Assembly: GCA_040768665.1 (NCBI GenBank)
Contig: JAXGMN010000012.1
Coordinates: forward strand, 62,001-126,000
Origin: JABWBD01 sp040768665
GTDB taxonomy: Bacteria; Planctomycetota; Planctomycetia; Pirellulales; Thermoguttaceae
DNA: 64,000 nucleotides
Direction: 5' to 3'
This document shows, piece by piece, positions 61,722 to 64,000 of the stretch; within the stretch, counting starts at the first letter, position 1; each line of letters starts with the position of its first letter. Made by a program: the position numbers and the translations under genes. The notes under the pieces are model-generated. The model was not told the DNA's origin, searched no databases, and saw nothing but the letters and a program-made list of their open reading frames with translations.

Positions 61722-63563
61722 TCAAAACACCGGTGGAAGCACATACCCCAATTCCCGCAGGCCGCGCCGGACCGCCGTCTCGTCGGCCGCACGGAACACC
61801 AGCTTGCAATCGCCGGCCAATTCGCACAGCTTGCGGAGACGCCGGTCGCTTGCCAGGAGGTGAGCGAGATGCGCATCCGCGCAGGCGATCAGGCGGGCGG
61901 CCCCCAGGTCTTCCAGCTTGCCGGCCTTTTGTTCGAGGTCGGTCAGGAAAGTCTCAACCGTCTGCGGCAGGCCAGCCTGGTTCTTCGCGTTAAGAAAATC
62001 TCTCAACTCGGCGACCGTGAGACCCTCCTCAACCGCGGCCAGGGTCTTGGCGGTGCTGAGATGCCAAACGTCCTCCGATTGCCGTTCCGCGAACCGTTCC
62101 AACAAAAGGACATCGGCCGGACTCAGCGGCGGAGCAACGGCCGCCACGTCCAGGTTGGGCAGCACCTTCAGCACCTGCGCGACCTTGGCCGTTTCCGGTT
62201 CGTACCGCTCCGCCAGCCCCAGGCACCATGCGCCCAAAGTGTTGATCCTGACAAACATCAGCCCATCGTAGCGGCTCAGGCAGGAGAACTCGTCAGTTCC
62301 CCAGCGGTCGCGAAAATCGTTGCGGGCGTAGGCCGGTGAAATATAGGCCACGTCGACCACGCCCAGGGTGGCGGCATACTCGAACAGGAAGGCGAGCACG
62401 TAGCGGCCTTGAAGCGTCTCCCAGGTGTAATGGGCATCGTAGCCGAGACTGCCGTACTGCTGCTCGCCGATATACAGCCTCCAGCGGTCGCGGCTGACGG
62501 AAAAATCCTCAAGCGCCTTCGTCACGCGAAACACTTCTTCGCTGGAGATCCATTTCTGAGGCGGCAACTCCCGCAGTATGGCGACGACCGACTGCCGCCT
62601 CGGCACAAGGGCCGTCAACCCTCCTTTGCCTTTGACCTGCTGGCCTTTGATGACGTTGATCCGATTGAACTCGTCGAGCAGCGACGTCTTCAGCCACTTG
62701 TCCCAAATCAGGCGGATCACTTCGTGAGCCGGTTTCGTGGTCGCCTTCCGGCCCGACGGGCTCAGTTGCAGCTTGCTGCCGGAAAGTTGAGCGAGCCCTG
62801 CGGCTTGAAGCAGCATCGGCCAGGCAAACGCCTTCATAACAAGGTCCGACGCCGGGTCCCAGCTATACTTCGACTGGTCGCCGTCCTGGTAGAACTCGCC
62901 TTCCGCCAGCACCTTCCCGACGGCATTCAAAGTAACCTGCGAAGGGCGACGGGTTTTTTCGCCGACCCGCACCTCGCCCGCGTCAACCAGACGGAGCACG
63001 GCCTTGACGTCTTGCAGGGCAGGTCTCGCCGTCTGACGCACCCGCAGGTCCACCTCTTCTTCGTCGGGCGTGGAATAGTACTGGCCGAGGTCTTTGTGCG
63101 GGCGGCGGAAACGCTCGGGCAGATCGTCACTGCCGTTCACGGTCAAAGCCGGCGGCTCTGGGACGAAAGCCAGCAGCAGGTCCCGCAGATCGGTTGGCAG
63201 CGAAAGACAGCGAGGGAAGAAAAGGCTGAGCCGGGTGGGCTGCCGCTCGTTGCGGAAGCGGCCCGAGCCGCCGAAATCCGGGGACTGGCCGTACTTGGCG
63301 CCGAACCGGCGGAGGTTGAGCAACCCCATCGGATCGTGCACCGCCTCCTCGACCGCCCGCTTGTTCAGCTCGCTCAAGCCGTCGTAAAGTGCGCGGATTT
63401 CCTTGGGGTTCTTCATCGCGCGGGTCAGGACATCGACCAGGTCGCCCTTTCGGCTGGGCACGTCGTCATGGATCAGTCTAACCAACGGTTTGAGCTCGCT
63501 CACCGTCAGATTCTCGGCCGTTCCACGGATCGACAAGTCCTCAACCACTTGGCGGCGGGCCAT
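61722..63563 (-). CDS. Helicase_C_3 (XPB/Ssl2-like) domain protein
   Basis: About 613 residues from an ATG at 63563 with GGGAGA 8 bases upstream; a longer upstream frame is shadow. No DExx/ATPase motifs are present. The C-terminal half resembles Helicase_C_3/XPB-Ssl2-like modules: GYDAHYTWETLQGRYVLAFL, LGVVDVAYISPAYARNDFRDRW, RYDGLMFVRINTLGAWCLGL. LKVLPNLDVAAVAPPLSPADVLLLERF follows, with a final domain LACADAHLAHLLASD-like and KLVFRAADETAVRRGLRELGY. The N-terminal part is helical (RGTAENLTVSELKPLVRLIH). Function unknown; possibly nucleic-acid binding. A broken DUF262 fragment lies on the other strand to the right, which may or may not be connected. Confidence 0.75.
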   Translation of the reverse strand: MARRQVVEDLSIRGTAENLTVSELKPLVRLIHDDVPSRKGDLVDVLTRAMKNPKEIRALYDGLSELNKRAVEEAVHDPMGLLNLRRFGAKYGQSPDFGGSGRFRNERQPTRLSLFFPRCLSLPTDLRDLLLAFVPEPPALTVNGSDDLPERFRRPHKDLGQYYSTPDEEEVDLRVRQTARPALQDVKAVLRLVDAGEVRVGEKTRRPSQVTLNAVGKVLAEGEFYQDGDQSKYSWDPASDLVMKAFAWPMLLQAAGLAQLSGSKLQLSPSGRKATTKPAHEVIRLIWDKWLKTSLLDEFNRINVIKGQQVKGKGGLTALVPRRQSVVAILRELPPQKWISSEEVFRVTKALEDFSVSRDRWRLYIGEQQYGSLGYDAHYTWETLQGRYVLAFLFEYAATLGVVDVAYISPAYARNDFRDRWGTDEFSCLSRYDGLMFVRINTLGAWCLGLAERYEPETAKVAQVLKVLPNLDVAAVAPPLSPADVLLLERFAERQSEDVWHLSTAKTLAAVEEGLTVAELRDFLNAKNQAGLPQTVETFLTDLEQKAGKLEDLGAARLIACADAHLAHLLASDRRLRKLCELAGDCKLVFRAADETAVRRGLRELGYVLPPVF

Positions 63564-63752
63564 CCGTTCGTCTCCCTGTGCGCAATGCCGATTCAGTCCC
63601 TCAGAGCGATTGTACCGGCGCGTGCGGAACTCGTTCCAGCCCCCATATGCGGCGGAATATCCTGGAATGACGGTGTAGGCTGGTCTCTTTGCTCTCTGTA
63701 CTCGGTACTCAGTACTCTCCGCGCCATCCGGATCGGCCAATATCTCGGCATG

Positions 63753-64000
63753 ATACTTTCTCGCAGTCCTTGACGACCACAAGAAGCCCGAGCAGTTGAT
63801 TCTTGACGGGCAGCAGCGAATGACGTCGCTTTACCTGGCCTTGTTCAGCGGCCAGCCCGTGCCGACGAAGACGGAGAAGGGCCAGAAAATCGACCGCTTG
63901 TACTATCTCGACATTGCCAAGTGCCGCACTCCGGAGGAGCGCTGATCGGCTGCTCGGCGACATTCGCGCCTTCATCGACGACCCGCTCAAACGCAAATTC
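63753..64000 (+). pseudogene. 5'-truncated, frameshifted DUF262 (GmrSD-type) fragment, runs off the edge
   Basis: From 63753 (just after a TGA) the frame reads YFLAVLDDHKKPEQLILDGQ then QRMTSLYLALFSG. It contains ILDGQQR, the signature of DUF262 domains found in GmrSD-type modification-dependent restriction enzymes. A TGA at 63943-63945 ends this frame. The normal continuation (ADRLLGDIRAFIDDPLKRKF) follows in another frame, consistent with a 2-base deletion near 63941. The usual N-terminal 40-50 residues are missing. The fragment continues beyond the window, so only a remnant is visible. Confidence 0.65.

Noticed and set aside
61722..64000. A complete defence system of helicase plus DUF262
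   Set aside because: The helicase-like protein lacks ATPase motifs and the DUF262 gene is truncated and frameshifted; the two are also on opposite strands.

Overview
The window looks like a chromosomal segment of a planctomycete (Planctomycetota, probably Pirellulales-like; the lower ranks are a guess). This rests on high GC, Tat-exported oxidoreductase-, isomerase- and aminotransferase-type proteins, many large secreted glycosidases and beta-helix proteins, an Agl23-type membrane glycosyltransferase, csrA, a planctomycete-type small protein ending in a WHPEDR-like motif, and a methanofuran/H4MPT-type cofactor cluster. I saw no rRNA or tRNA genes, no CRISPR array and no replication origin.

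Layout. 1-16 kb: a left-edge conserved protein, a LamG plus GH42-like secreted enzyme, a scramblase/LURP-one-like protein, a 1.4 kb hairpin-rich gap, a lipoprotein, Agl23, a discoidin-like protein followed by a Gfo/Idh/MocA oxidoreductase with an in-frame amber codon, a secreted six-hairpin glycosidase overlapping an SMR exporter, bioD, and an NRAMP-fold transporter lacking the usual metal ligands. 16-22 kb: a decayed IS701-like element and an intact IS1634-like transposase flank a compact mfnD/mfnF/mfnE-like operon. 22-32 kb: small proteins, csrA, a URO-D-like protein, an SF1 helicase with an N-terminal DbpA-like domain, a beta-helix protein, an adenylate-kinase-like protein and a Tat-exported DegT aminotransferase. 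32-53 kb: carbohydrate genes, comprising a giant GH94-type gene broken by frameshifts and a stop, a secreted alpha/alpha-barrel-like protein, a frameshifted beta-helix protein, a secreted glycosidase-like protein, a GH28 protein, another beta-helix protein and a Tat-exported TIM-barrel isomerase. 53-64 kb: a DUF1080 remnant, a DUF2887 nuclease-like protein, DUF4261, a tandem alpha/beta-hydrolase, Uma2, GH97, a Helicase_C_3-type protein and a broken DUF262 fragment at the right edge.

The most unusual content is between genes. One family of long hairpins (5175, 6225, 40501, 43422, 55652, 61624) keeps two A:A (or T:T on the other strand) mismatches at fixed positions in an otherwise G-C stem. 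A second family has a 66-67 bp unit (GTAG, then a short GC hairpin) in tandem: 14 copies at 46699, 4 inverted copies at 47695 and 2 copies at 25384. Its stem covaries between loci, as expected of REP-like elements. Two further hairpin classes sit at or near gene 3' ends.

Several genes carry single-base frameshifts or internal stops (oxidoreductase, GH94, beta-helix, IS701, DUF262). The sequence alone cannot separate real decay from assembly error. The carbohydrate genes together suggest breakdown or remodelling of complex polysaccharides at the cell surface. The mfn-like operon suggests tetrahydromethanopterin/methanofuran-linked one-carbon metabolism.
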